Numbered from the stretch's first letter, positions 8,394 through 17,295 are shown. The stretch is 64,000 nucleotides of DNA from an uncultured Clostridia bacterium (GCA_947630835.1 CANRIZ010000003.1:1-64000), one strand, 5' to 3'. Notes: generated by a model from the letters alone, not told the origin. A program made the numbers and translations.

Positions 8394-8891
8394 ATGAGAA
8401 AAACTCTTGCGCTTGTTTTGGCTGTAGCAATGCTTCTCTCGTTGGCGGTTCCTGCGTTTGCCGAGACTCTTACAGGCTCGAAAACCACAGGTTCGTCGGA
8501 GATTCTTACATCCGAAACAAAATCCGACGGCACCTCTGCCGTAAGCTTTGAAGTTGAGTACCCCGCAAGCACCACTTTTAAGTGGGGCGATACCGTTGCG
8601 GACGCTAAGGTTACTTACTCCGCAAAGACTCACTTGGCAGTAGGTCAAACCCTTACCGTAAAGGTAACCTCCGCAAAGTCGAAGATGACCCTTGCCGATA
8701 ACGAAAGTTACGGCCTTGAGTACACTTTAAAGGACGACGCGGCAGGCTCTGCTCCTCTTGCAGACCTCACTATTAAAGAAATAGGCAGCGCGGAAAAGAC
8801 CGTTTACGTTGACATTCCTCAGGCACAGTGGGATGCGGCGCCCGTAGGTCAGTATTCCGACACACTCACATTTGAAGCTTCCGTAGCTTAA
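8394..8891 (+). CDS. Small secreted YPAD/DTLTF-module protein 2
   Basis: A 165-residue secreted protein with a signal peptide ending at AFA. The module starts with VEYPASTTFKWG and ends with QWDAAPVGQYSDTLTF. Between these lies the LTVKVTSAKSKM strand shared by the paralogues. Lysine, threonine and serine are abundant and there is no cysteine, as expected for an exposed structural protein. AAAGGA precedes the ATG. The gap to the previous gene is 22 bases and to the next 18, so the genes are cotranscribed. Confidence 0.75.
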   Translation: MRKTLALVLAVAMLLSLAVPAFAETLTGSKTTGSSEILTSETKSDGTSAVSFEVEYPASTTFKWGDTVADAKVTYSAKTHLAVGQTLTVKVTSAKSKMTLADNESYGLEYTLKDDAAGSAPLADLTIKEIGSAEKTVYVDIPQAQWDAAPVGQYSDTLTFEASVA

Positions 8892-8909
8892 TTTTGGAGG
8901 AAAAAAACA

Positions 8910-9395
8910 ATGAAAAAAGTTTTATCGGTTCTTCTTGCAATCGCTATGGTTTTCTCTTTGAGCGTTATGGCTTTTGCAGACGAACTTAACACAGGCAAAA
9001 CTTCCGGCGAAGCCGTAGTTAAAACCTCTACCTTAAAAGAGGACGGCCACACCTCCGCAGAAAATTACACGGTTACTTATCCGGCTGAAACCACAATCGC
9101 TTGGGAAAAAGATTCAACCGATATCCGGTACACCGTTCAGGCTCAGCTTACTTGGAACCATAAGCTTAAGCTTGACGTTGCTTCCGCAGACAACAAAATG
9201 TCTTCCGAAAATCAGGATGATTACACCCTCGATTACACGCTTACCGGCGACACCGCTATTCAGGACGGTCCCGTAATCGCGGAGGGTACAACCAAGACTC
9301 TCAACGTTGGTATTCCTGCGGAAAACTGGGCAAAGGTTCCCGTTGACGAATACAAGGACACTCTCACATTTACATCACAACTTGTCAGCGCTTAA
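8910..9395 (+). CDS. Small secreted YPAD/DTLTF-module protein 3
   Basis: A 161-residue secreted protein. The signal peptide (MKKVLSVLLAIAMVFSLS...AFA) precedes a module with YTVTYPAETTIAW at the front and NWAKVPVDEYKDTLTF at the end. The strand KLDVASADNKM matches the same place in protein 2. This copy is closest to the consensus drawn from all six modules in the locus. The ribosome-binding site is GGAGG. An AT-rich inverted repeat (TTAATTAA arms near 9393-9414) follows the stop codon and might separate it from the next, differently coded gene. Confidence 0.75.
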   Translation: MKKVLSVLLAIAMVFSLSVMAFADELNTGKTSGEAVVKTSTLKEDGHTSAENYTVTYPAETTIAWEKDSTDIRYTVQAQLTWNHKLKLDVASADNKMSSENQDDYTLDYTLTGDTAIQDGPVIAEGTTKTLNVGIPAENWAKVPVDEYKDTLTFTSQLVSA

Positions 9396-9440
9396 TTAAA
9401 TTTATTAATTAAAAAAATCATTTAATAAGGAGTAAATACC

Positions 9441-9962
9441 ATGAAAAAAGTTATTTCAGTTGTTCTCGCAGTTTTAATGATTTCCGCAATTTGTGTTCCC
9501 GTTTTCGCAGCAGCTTCACCCACAGATATTACAACAGAAACATCAGGCACAGCAACAGTTAAGGTTGACGAAAGCTCACTTGACGCCGCAGAATGGTATG
9601 TAGTTCAGATTCCTGCCGACAAGGATATTGCTTGGGGTACAGAATCCGTTGATATGAACTATAAGGTTGCCTGCCAGCTTGCAGAGGGCAAAAAGCTTAC
9701 AGTTACCGTTACCGGCAGTGACGCAAATACAATGAAAGATGAAAATGGCGGCGAAGATACAATCGCTTACACACCCACAGGCTTTGACGCAAAGGACTTT
9801 GACGCTGCTACAGGCGTTGGCGAATCCGCTACAGAAGTTACATCTTGGGTAGACGCTGATCCCGCCGTTAAGCTTACAATACCTGCAGCAAATTGGGAAG
9901 GCATCGCAGTTTCCGTTTATAAGACCACACTTACATATAATGTAGCTTTAGGTACTGTTTAA
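9441..9962 (+). CDS. Small secreted YPAD/DTLTF-module protein 4, possible major subunit
   Basis: A 173-residue secreted protein. After the signal peptide (cleavage near VFA-AAS) the module reads YVVQIPADKDIAWG ... LTVTVTGSDANTM ... NWEGIAVSVYKTTLTY. The terminal motif has TTLTY in place of DTLTF. Codon use differs from its neighbours: ACA, TCA, GCA and GCT are frequent, as in the ribosomal and elongation-factor genes of this window, where nearby genes prefer ACC/ACG and GCG/GCC. That is a sign of high expression, so this may be the most abundant subunit. An AAGGAG ribosome-binding site precedes the ATG. It is most similar to protein 5. Confidence 0.75.
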   Translation: MKKVISVVLAVLMISAICVPVFAAASPTDITTETSGTATVKVDESSLDAAEWYVVQIPADKDIAWGTESVDMNYKVACQLAEGKKLTVTVTGSDANTMKDENGGEDTIAYTPTGFDAKDFDAATGVGESATEVTSWVDADPAVKLTIPAANWEGIAVSVYKTTLTYNVALGTV

Positions 9963-9992
9963 TTCGATTTGTGATTACATGGAGGTAAAAGG

Positions 9993-10493
9993 ATGAAAAA
10001 ACTCATAGCTCTCGTCCTTTCGGCTGTAATGATTGCCTCCCTTGGACTTATCGCATTTGCAGCTAACAATATTACGCAGGAATCCGACCCCAAAAAATCG
10101 GACGTAATAGTAAGAACTGTTATTCCTCCGAGTTCGGAATCCTATACCGTTCAGATACCCGCCGACGTTGAAATACCCTGGGGTGACTCGGACGTCAGAG
10201 ATATGAATCCCAAGGTCACTTGCCAGTTAAGGCTCGGCGCAAAGCTTACGGTCACGGTTACAGATTCAGATTCAACCAATACTCTTAAAAACGCGGACCG
10301 GACCGCAGGGCTTAAATATACGCCCACGGGGCTCGGCGTGGCTTATCAGTTTAAAGAGATAAGCAACGACGCAATCCCTAACGATACCGCAAATACCGTT
10401 TCGGTATGCGTTCCGAGCTTTGCCGGCGTTCCCATAGCGGTTTATCAAACCGATTTAACCTATACGGTTGATTACACTGCGCCTGCACCGTAA
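9993..10493 (+). CDS. Small secreted YPAD/DTLTF-module protein 5
   Basis: A 166-residue secreted protein with signal peptide MKKLIALVLSAVMIASLGLIAFA. The module has YTVQIPADVEIPWGDSDV at the front and FAGVPIAVYQTDLTYTVDY at the end; the usual Trp before the last strand is replaced by Phe-Ala. The middle strand LTVTVTDSDSTNTL matches protein 4, so the two are the closest pair. The ribosome-binding site is GGAGG. The protein ends in APAP. Probably another structural subunit of the same complex (inference). Confidence 0.72.
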   Translation: MKKLIALVLSAVMIASLGLIAFAANNITQESDPKKSDVIVRTVIPPSSESYTVQIPADVEIPWGDSDVRDMNPKVTCQLRLGAKLTVTVTDSDSTNTLKNADRTAGLKYTPTGLGVAYQFKEISNDAIPNDTANTVSVCVPSFAGVPIAVYQTDLTYTVDYTAPAP

Positions 10494-10500
10494 TGTATCT

Positions 10501-10534
10501 CCCCCTTAGCATAAAAAATACTTTAGTAAAGGGG
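10501..10534 (+). promoter_or_regulatory. Hairpin covering a ribosome-binding site
   Basis: CCCCTT (10502-10507) can pair with AAGGGG (10529-10534), the Shine-Dalgarno site of the following anchor gene. This could lower its translation compared with the subunits. Confidence 0.4.
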
Positions 10535-10542
10535 TGATTTCG

Positions 10543-11727
10543 TTGAAAAAGTTTTTATGCTTTGCATTATCAGCCATACTTATCTTTGCTTTGAACGTTG
10601 TTTCATTCGGCGCGGACGCGGCTGCCGGCGGTTCAATGGTAATCAGCACCAGTGTTCCGGAAAAGAGTAAAATTACCGTTCATTACAACAGCGACGGCGG
10701 CTACGTTATGTTCGACGGCAAAATTTGTCCCGACGGAACCGAAATCACCGTTGGCAGGTTCGGCGACGTAAATCTTGACGTTGTTTGCGGCAAAAACCAT
10801 CACGTCAGTAAAGTCACCGTAAACGGCGAGGACGTTACCGATAAATTTGAAAACGGAACGCTTCGGCTTGAGGACGTTGCTTCGGATATAACGGTTGAGT
10901 TCGGCTTCCGGGATTGCACTACCGACCCCAACGACAAATGCGAAAAGCTTAACGTAGGCGGTACCGTCTACCTTGGCGACAAAAAGGTTGAGAATGCCGA
11001 TTTGAATTTCGATTTCGGCAACTACACCGCCAAGACCGATGAAAACGGCAGGTATTTCGTAGAGGATTTGTCCGAGGGCAGACATTCCGTCACCGTCACC
11101 AAGGACGGTCAAAAGCTCGGCACTTGCGAATTTGTTGTTGAGTTTTCGGACAGCGCGGCGGACACTACGGTACAAAAGCTTCCCGACGGTACTCAGCTTG
11201 TTACCGTACCGAGCGGTACGAAGAACGTTTATTTGGATTTTGTAATCGTTGACGATAACGGCGACGGTATTCCCGATATTGACCCCGATTTGACCGATCC
11301 CACAATTCCCCCGGAGGGCGGCTTCGCAGCCGACGATACTACGGGCGGTTCGGGCGGCTCCGGCGGTTCGGGAAATCCCGACGAGAACGATTCGGGTATG
11401 TATATTACCGTAGGCACAGAGCCCGACAATAAACAACCCGACAACGACAAACCGAACGACGTCCCCGATAACAACGATAAACAGCCGGACAATAAACCGT
11501 CTGCGGATACTAACGATAAAAAGCCGGCGGCAAATACCGATACCGGCGACAAGAAACCCTCAAAGGTAGATAAAAACAAGATACCTACCATGGGCGCATT
11601 GCTTTCGGAAAACTTATGGATTCCGGCGGCAGTAATGCTTGCAAGCTTGTTCTTTATCGTTATACTCCTGTTGAAACGCAAAAAGGATAAGGAAGAGGAA
11701 GAAGCTCAATATGCCGATTTCTCGTAA
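10543..11727 (+). CDS. Surface anchor protein with C-terminal membrane span
   Basis: About 394 residues. A signal peptide (to SFGAD) leads to a beta domain with the pattern of InlB-like B-repeats (GGYVMFDG ... VSKVTVNGEDV ... ITVEFGF). A carboxypeptidase-regulatory/Cna-B-like domain follows (VGGTVYLGDKKVENADL ... TDENGRYFVEDL). Next come a GGSGGSGGSG linker and a long Pro/Asp/Asn/Lys spacer suited to crossing the cell wall, then a 23-residue membrane span and a RKKDKEEEE tail. IPTMG ahead of the span only faintly recalls a sortase motif. The TTG at 10543 is chosen because AAAGGGG lies eight bases ahead; GTG 10534 overlaps that site. It is the last gene of the locus and probably ties the structure to the cell. 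Confidence 0.75.
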   Translation: MKKFLCFALSAILIFALNVVSFGADAAAGGSMVISTSVPEKSKITVHYNSDGGYVMFDGKICPDGTEITVGRFGDVNLDVVCGKNHHVSKVTVNGEDVTDKFENGTLRLEDVASDITVEFGFRDCTTDPNDKCEKLNVGGTVYLGDKKVENADLNFDFGNYTAKTDENGRYFVEDLSEGRHSVTVTKDGQKLGTCEFVVEFSDSAADTTVQKLPDGTQLVTVPSGTKNVYLDFVIVDDNGDGIPDIDPDLTDPTIPPEGGFAADDTTGGSGGSGGSGNPDENDSGMYITVGTEPDNKQPDNDKPNDVPDNNDKQPDNKPSADTNDKKPAANTDTGDKKPSKVDKNKIPTMGALLSENLWIPAAVMLASLFFIVILLLKRKKDKEEEEAQYADFS

Positions 11728-11742
11728 TTAAATGCTTATATT

Positions 11743-11795
11743 AAGAAAACCTCTTACGGCGGTCTTTCGACTGCCCGGGAGGTTTTCTTCCTTTT
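11743..11795 (+). terminator. Terminator of the surface-protein locus
   Basis: AAGAAAACCTC pairs with GAGGTTTTCTT around an inner hairpin, followed by CCTTTTT. Confidence 0.75.
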
Positions 11796-11837
11796 TAAGC
11801 CCGTTTGCAAAAACACGGCGGCTTTTTTAATTCTTAA

Positions 11838-11866
11838 TTGATTTATTGATATGTTTATGGTAGAAT
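11838..11866 (+). promoter_or_regulatory. Promoter of hybrid kinase 1
   Basis: TTGATT (11838-11843), 17-bp spacer, TAGAAT (11861-11866), about 40 bases before the start codon. Confidence 0.6.
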
Positions 11867-11904
11867 ATTAAATAATAGAGTAACTGCTGTAAGGAGGGGA
11901 TAAT

Positions 11905-14835
11905 ATGAAAAAACGCTTAAAAAAAGCTTTGCCGCTTTTTTTGATGTTTGCGGCAGGCGCCGCCGCCTTAATTATAGCTATAGTTTACTTTAATTTTATA
12001 TCCCAAAGAATTTATGACGACAGCACCAAACAGCTTCGTGAGGTTTACTCCCAGGTAAATCGCTCCTTCGGCTTCTTTGTGCAAAGAAATTGCGATTTTT
12101 TGGACAGCTTCAACGATTATTCCAAGACGGCTTCCGACGGCGACAAGGCCGTTGCCGACTATATAGGCGGCAAAAAGCAGAATTATAATTTTTCCGATTT
12201 TTACTTCGTTTCCGACGATAAATCATATGTAACCGTTGACGGCAAAAAAGGCAGTTTTCGCTTTGACGACGAATGGGACAACCTCTCCCAAAAGCGCGAC
12301 GCCGTAATTTCGGGCGAAAAACTGTCCGACGGTCAGGAGATTACCGTTTTTGCCCAACCCGCCCAAAAGGGAAGCTATAAGGGCAGCGATTACAGCTTTA
12401 TCGCGGTAAGCTATAACAACGCCGATTTGGCAAATTCTTTAAATGCGGACGCTTTTTCGGGCAAGGCGAAGTGCTTTGTCCTCAGAACGGACGGCAGCGT
12501 ATTGCTCTCTACATACGAGGGCGGCAGCGTGTTCGGAAATTTGCTTACCTATTTAAAATCAAGCTCGGATTTGAGCGCGGAGTCGCTTAACGATATCAGC
12601 GACGATTGGAAAAATTCCGCCGAGGGCTTGCTGCGCTGCAAAATCGGCGGGGTAAGCCATTGCGTTTTGTATCAGCCCGTCGGCTATAGGGATTACCTGC
12701 TTTTGAGCGCGGTCGAGCAGAGCGCGGTAAGCGAGGGGCTTGTATATATTCAACAAATAACGGTCGACGTTTTGGTTGTTGTTTTCCTCTTGCTGAGCGT
12801 TTCAATGTTGACCTTCATTATATTAAGAAACCGCAAGCAGACCCGCAAAAACAGGCTTGAGCTTCAATACAGGGAATTACTGTTCGACGTGCTTTCAAAA
12901 AGCGTTGACGATATATTTATGATGCTTGACGCCGATAGGCGCAGTCTTGACTACATAAGCCCCAACGTAGAACGTCTGCTCGGCATTGATACCGAGGAGG
13001 TCGAAAAGGATTTCAAATCGCTCGAAAAATGCGCCTTCAATTTTGACGGCGTTATCTCCGAGGATAAACTCAATTCCATAGAGCTTAATTCAAGCAAATA
13101 TTGGGAATGTGAATATATGCACCAGACTACGGGCGAACGCCGCTGGTACAGAATGACAATTTACCATGTAAGTATTCAGGAAGCTGCAAAGTACATCGTC
13201 GTAATGTCCGACCGCACCCTTGAACGTCAGATGAACCAAAAATTGAAAGAGGCGCTCGACGTTGCAAAAAGCGCCAACGAGGCGAAAAGCAATTTCCTTT
13301 CAAATATGTCGCACGATATCAGAACGCCCATGAACGCTATCGTAGGCTTTTCCATGCTTTTGGAAAAGGACGCGGACGATATCGCCAAGGTTCGCGAGTA
13401 CACCCATAAAATTATGGCTTCAAGCCATCATCTTTTAAGCCTTATCAACGACGTATTGGATATGAGCAAGATTGAAAGCGGCAAAACCTCGCTCAATACG
13501 GAATGTTTCAATTTGCCCGCTTTGCTTGAGGAGCTTAATATAATATTGCTTCCCCAAGCGAAGGCAAAGGAGCAGAGCTTTACCGTCCACATTAAGGGTG
13601 CGCCGCCCGAACAGATGCTCGGCGACAGGCTGAGGCTTAATCAGATACTCATAAACCTTTTGTCAAACGCAATCAAATACACTCCGAACGGCGGAAAAAT
13701 CGAGTTTATCATAAGCGAAATGCCCAAACCCTCCGGTCAGTACGCCAAGCTCAAATTTACCGTGCGTGACAACGGCATAGGTATGAGCGAGGAGTTCCAA
13801 AAGCAGGTGTTTAATCCTTTCAGCAGGGAGATAAACTCCGTAACCAACAAAATACAGGGTACGGGGCTGGGTATGGCGATAACCAAGAACCTTGTTGACC
13901 TTATGGGCGGCGTTATAAGCGTCGAGAGCGAGCTCGGCAAGGGCAGTACCTTTACGGTTGAGCTTAGCTTTTCTTTGCCGGATGGCGACGTCGGGCAGGA
14001 GGAGTGGATACGCCAAAAGGTGGACAGGATTCTTGTTGCCGACGACGAGGAGGAAATCTGCCTGAGTATTCGTGAAATGATGCGCGGTACGGGGGTTGAC
14101 GTGTCCTATGTGACGGACGGCGACTCCGCAATAAAAAGGGCGATTGACGCTCACAAGGCGGGCGAGGAGTACAAGGTAATCCTTCTTGACTGGAAAATGC
14201 CCGGTACGGACGGCGTGGAGGCAGCCCGCAGAATAAGGGAAAGCGTCGGCTCGGACGTGCCGATACTCGTGCTTACCTCCTACGATTGGAGCGATATTGA
14301 GCAGGAGGCTCGGGAAGCGGGGATAGACGCATTTATGCCGAAGCCGTTTTTCGCTTCGACCTTCTGGCAGACCATTAAACCGCTGTTTGTCGAGCAAAAT
14401 GATGAAGCGCAGGAAAATACTCCGGGGAACACGAAGTCTATGGACGGTTGTCTGTTCCTTGTCGCCGAGGATAACGAGCTTAATTCCGAAATACTTACGG
14501 AAGTTCTTGCTATGGACGGGGCTAAATGCGAGCTTGCGGTGAACGGAGAAGAAGCGGTTGAAATGTTCCTTAATTCCGAACCCGGCTATTATGATATGAT
14601 ATTAATGGACGTTCAGATGCCCGTAATGAACGGGTACGACGCGACAAGGCAAATTCGCCGAAGCAGTCATCCCGAAGCAAAGACCATACCCATAGTGGCC
14701 ATGACCGCCAATACCTTTGCCGAGGATATACGCAACGCGCTAAATTCCGGAATGGACGGCCATCTCGCAAAGCCCATAGATATTGACAATATAAGGGAGC
14801 TTGTCGCAAAGCTTTTGAAAAAGAATAGGGAATAA
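11905..14835 (+). CDS. Hybrid sensor histidine kinase with PAS and two receivers
   Basis: A 976-residue membrane kinase. Residues 10-32 and 285-310 are membrane spans enclosing an extracellular sensor domain of about 250 residues. A PAS domain (about 325-440) follows, then HisKA with SHDIRTPMN (phospho-acceptor His470), and HATPase with NLLSNAIKYTPNGG, DNGIGM and GTGLGMAITKN. Two receiver domains come last, with acceptor Asp762 (LLDWKMPG) and Asp902 (LMDVQMP). There is no HPt or DNA-binding output, so the phosphate must pass to a partner elsewhere. It has the same kinase-receiver-receiver plan as the gene at 17296. The ATG lies behind AAGGAGGGG. The ligand is unknown. Confidence 0.9.
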   Translation: MKKRLKKALPLFLMFAAGAAALIIAIVYFNFISQRIYDDSTKQLREVYSQVNRSFGFFVQRNCDFLDSFNDYSKTASDGDKAVADYIGGKKQNYNFSDFYFVSDDKSYVTVDGKKGSFRFDDEWDNLSQKRDAVISGEKLSDGQEITVFAQPAQKGSYKGSDYSFIAVSYNNADLANSLNADAFSGKAKCFVLRTDGSVLLSTYEGGSVFGNLLTYLKSSSDLSAESLNDISDDWKNSAEGLLRCKIGGVSHCVLYQPVGYRDYLLLSAVEQSAVSEGLVYIQQITVDVLVVVFLLLSVSMLTFIILRNRKQTRKNRLELQYRELLFDVLSKSVDDIFMMLDADRRSLDYISPNVERLLGIDTEEVEKDFKSLEKCAFNFDGVISEDKLNSIELNSSKYWECEYMHQTTGERRWYRMTIYHVSIQEAAKYIVVMSDRTLERQMNQKLKEALDVAKSANEAKSNFLSNMSHDIRTPMNAIVGFSMLLEKDADDIAKVREYTHKIMASSHHLLSLINDVLDMSKIESGKTSLNTECFNLPALLEELNIILLPQAKAKEQSFTVHIKGAPPEQMLGDRLRLNQILINLLSNAIKYTPNGGKIEFIISEMPKPSGQYAKLKFTVRDNGIGMSEEFQKQVFNPFSREINSVTNKIQGTGLGMAITKNLVDLMGGVISVESELGKGSTFTVELSFSLPDGDVGQEEWIRQKVDRILVADDEEEICLSIREMMRGTGVDVSYVTDGDSAIKRAIDAHKAGEEYKVILLDWKMPGTDGVEAARRIRESVGSDVPILVLTSYDWSDIEQEAREAGIDAFMPKPFFASTFWQTIKPLFVEQNDEAQENTPGNTKSMDGCLFLVAEDNELNSEILTEVLAMDGAKCELAVNGEEAVEMFLNSEPGYYDMILMDVQMPVMNGYDATRQIRRSSHPEAKTIPIVAMTANTFAEDIRNALNSGMDGHLAKPIDIDNIRELVAKLLKKNRE

Positions 14836-14878
14836 AGCAAACGGAGCGTATCCGCAATTTCGATAAAATTAAAAAAAT

Positions 14879-14918
14879 ATACGGTATAGAACCTTTTGGC
14901 TCCATACCGTATTTTTTT
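14879..14918. terminator. Bidirectional terminator between convergent kinases
   Basis: ATACGGTAT and ATACCGTAT arms with an A run on the left and a T run on the right, so it can serve both converging genes. Confidence 0.8.
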
Positions 14919-14933
14919 GTTAAGCTTTTGCCG

Positions 14934-17072
14934 TTATTTAAGCTTTTCCATAAGCGCGGCAACGTCAATGGGCTTTGTTATAAAATCGTTCATACCGCTA
15001 AGGCGCGCCTTTTTTCTGTCCTCTTGCGATGAGTTTGCCGTGCAGGCAAATATGGGGATTGTTTTTGCGTCCTCGCGGTTTAAAGAGCGTATCGCCTTGG
15101 CAGCCTCAAAACCGTCAAGCTCCGGCATAAGCAAATCCATAAGTATGGCTGAATACTTGTCAGGCTCGGATTTTTCAAACATATCAAGGGCGATTTTGCC
15201 GTTTTTCGCAAGGTCTGCTTCATATCCGCCGCCGTGCAGAAGCTCAAGCATTATCTCGCCGTTAAGCTCGTTATCCTCGGCAACAAGTATTCGCTTGCCC
15301 GAAGACTTGGGCTGTTCGCCGTCGGGCTTTGCGGCGCCTTGCTCCTCCTGCGGCGAAAGCTCCGCCGTAAAGCTGAAGCTGAAGTCGCTTCCCTTGCCCT
15401 TTTCGCTTTCAAAGCTTATATCTCCGTCCATAAGCCTTGCAAGGTGGCGGCATATCGGAAGCCCAAGCCCCGTTCCGTGATTTCCCTTTGAAACCGTGTC
15501 AAGCTCCCGCGCGAAGGTGTCAAAAATATGCTTTTTGAATTCTTCCCCTATACCGTAACCCGTATCGGAAACGGTAACGGTGGTAAGGATTTTTTTGTTC
15601 CTTTTCATTTCCTGCTTAATCGTAAGGGAAACCTTGCCGCCGTTCGGAGTGAATTTTTTTGCATTGTCAAGCAGGTTTAAAATTATCTGTTGTATTCTCG
15701 CCTCGTCGGCAATTATATAAGGCCATTCGATTTTGCAGTCGACGGCGTATTTAATATTTTTTTCACGAAAAGCGTTTTCTGCCAAAAAGTTTATTGCGTC
15801 CGCAACAAGATTTAAGTCGATGGGACCGGGGTTGAGCTTCAGGTTCTTCTCCTGAAGGCTCGACATATCCAGCATATCGTTTACAAGCGACAGCAGATAT
15901 TTTGCCGTAACGTTTGATTGGTTGATATGCCGTTTCAGCTTTTCGCCGTCGTCAAGCTCGTTCGACATAAGGTAGTTCAGACCGACAAGACCGTTTAGCG
16001 GCGTTCTGATTTCGTGGCTCATCGTGTTTAAAAACCTGTCCTTGATTTTTGCGTTTTCCCTGTTCGTGTTGTAACGGTAACGTAGTTTTGCAAGCAAAAC
16101 CAAAAGAACCGCGATTACAAAGGCAAGTATAATAAAGGTCCTTACGGCAAAACGGTAGCGGTACATAAAATCGGAAAAATTGTATTCATACAGATTTTCC
16201 ATAACGCCCTGTATTGTAAAGCCGCTTATTTCATCATCGGATAGCGCGGTGATAGCCTTGTTCAAAATGTTGATTAAAGTCTGCCCGTCCTCAACCGAAG
16301 CGCCATTTTGACCGTCATACGCAACAACCGCGGAAAAACAGTGCCTGTCGTCAAGCCCGAACACGGGTATAACCTTGAGATTTTCGTAAATCGGCTTAGC
16401 CATCCAGTATTCTACAACAAACTGGTTTTGCATAAGCATATCCGCCTCGCCGGAATTAACCGCGTCAAAGCAGGCGTTTATAGAAGGATAGTCGATAAAT
16501 TTAAAGTTTGGATAAATTTTGCCGAGAACTTTTTTTATGGTTTGCGAACCGGTCGAAATGGCTATGGAAACGGGAGCGTTGCTCTTAAAGACGAAGCCCT
16601 CCCTTGCAACAACGACCTTCCTGCCCGAAAGATAGGGATTGCTTATGAGTATGCCCTTGGCTTTAAGGTTTTCCTCGTTGTATTCTACGCTTGAAACAAG
16701 GTCGAACCCGCCGTCCAAAAGCAGTTGGTAGGTTACATCTCCGTTTGGCAGGGCGACGTATTCAAAGTTTATGGAGCAAAGCTCCGATATACGGTCGAAA
16801 ATGTATCTCGAAATGCCCCCGAATTCGCCGTTGTCGTCAACGAAGGAGACGGGAATTCTGTCCTGAACATAGCCTATTTTAACCGTTTTGTGAGCTGCGA
16901 TATATTCCTTTTCCTGTTGTGTAAATTCAATTTGAACTTTTTTGCTTTGTTCGGCTTGCTCTGTTTGCTCTGTCTGTTGTACCGCTGCGGCGCAGGGCTC
17001 GATTATGCCGATTGACAGCATTGTCATAATCAAAAACAAGGAAATTATCAAATTGCCCAATCTGCGCTTCAT
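14934..17072 (-). CDS. BvgS/EvgS-like hybrid sensor kinase with solute-binding domain
   Basis: A 712-residue protein. A signal/anchor segment (residues 7-29) precedes an extracellular Venus-flytrap domain of the amino-acid-binding type (about 48-295; VKIGYVQDRIPVSFVDDNGEFGG, shown here only by its start VKIGYVQD and the DLVSSVEYNEEN strand). A membrane span follows (about 306-330), then HisKA with SHEIRTPLNG (His353), HATPase with NLLDNAKKFTPNGG and GTGLGLPICRH, and one receiver with Asp646 (LMDLLMPELDG). No PAS, HPt or DNA-binding domain is seen. The sensor suggests detection of a small metabolite, perhaps an amino acid (family knowledge). It has its own consensus promoter and is convergent with kinase 1. 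Confidence 0.9.
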   Translation of the reverse strand: MKRRLGNLIISLFLIMTMLSIGIIEPCAAAVQQTEQTEQAEQSKKVQIEFTQQEKEYIAAHKTVKIGYVQDRIPVSFVDDNGEFGGISRYIFDRISELCSINFEYVALPNGDVTYQLLLDGGFDLVSSVEYNEENLKAKGILISNPYLSGRKVVVAREGFVFKSNAPVSIAISTGSQTIKKVLGKIYPNFKFIDYPSINACFDAVNSGEADMLMQNQFVVEYWMAKPIYENLKVIPVFGLDDRHCFSAVVAYDGQNGASVEDGQTLINILNKAITALSDDEISGFTIQGVMENLYEYNFSDFMYRYRFAVRTFIILAFVIAVLLVLLAKLRYRYNTNRENAKIKDRFLNTMSHEIRTPLNGLVGLNYLMSNELDDGEKLKRHINQSNVTAKYLLSLVNDMLDMSSLQEKNLKLNPGPIDLNLVADAINFLAENAFREKNIKYAVDCKIEWPYIIADEARIQQIILNLLDNAKKFTPNGGKVSLTIKQEMKRNKKILTTVTVSDTGYGIGEEFKKHIFDTFARELDTVSKGNHGTGLGLPICRHLARLMDGDISFESEKGKGSDFSFSFTAELSPQEEQGAAKPDGEQPKSSGKRILVAEDNELNGEIMLELLHGGGYEADLAKNGKIALDMFEKSEPDKYSAILMDLLMPELDGFEAAKAIRSLNREDAKTIPIFACTANSSQEDRKKARLSGMNDFITKPIDVAALMEKLK

Positions 17073-17134
17073 ACTTTCAAGCCCCCTATTCGGCGCGCGG
17101 CGCCGGGAAAATCAACGTCTTAATACTTTAAATT

Positions 17135-17163
17135 ATTATATTCCCAAAAGCACCGTTTGTCAA
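17135..17163 (-). promoter_or_regulatory. Consensus promoter of the BvgS-like kinase
   Basis: On the minus strand, TTGACA (17163-17158), 17-bp spacer, TATAAT (17140-17135): a full consensus match, which is unusual for a sensor gene. Confidence 0.75.
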
Positions 17164-17217
17164 ACTCCGAGGGCAAAAAAACGCGCGTTTTTCAAGGAAA
17201 AAGTAAGTTTTAAAACC

Positions 17218-17246
17218 TTGCCTTTTTTATGCGTATATGCTACAAT
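17218..17246 (+). promoter_or_regulatory. Promoter of hybrid kinase 3
   Basis: TTGCCT (17218-17223), 17-bp spacer, TACAAT (17241-17246), 50 bases ahead of the start codon. Confidence 0.6.
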
Positions 17247-17295
17247 ACACTATTAGATAAACCGAGCTTTTTAACTTCGGAGGTATAAACTGCAA

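Noticed and set aside
11578..11585. IPTMG as a sortase signal in the anchor protein
   Set aside because: It lacks the T-G pair of LPXTG-like motifs; the hydrophobic span and basic tail alone can anchor the protein. No sortase gene is in the window.
13663..14397. Long minus-strand frame inside hybrid kinase 1
   Set aside because: It mirrors the conserved HATPase and receiver coding sequence; no family resemblance.
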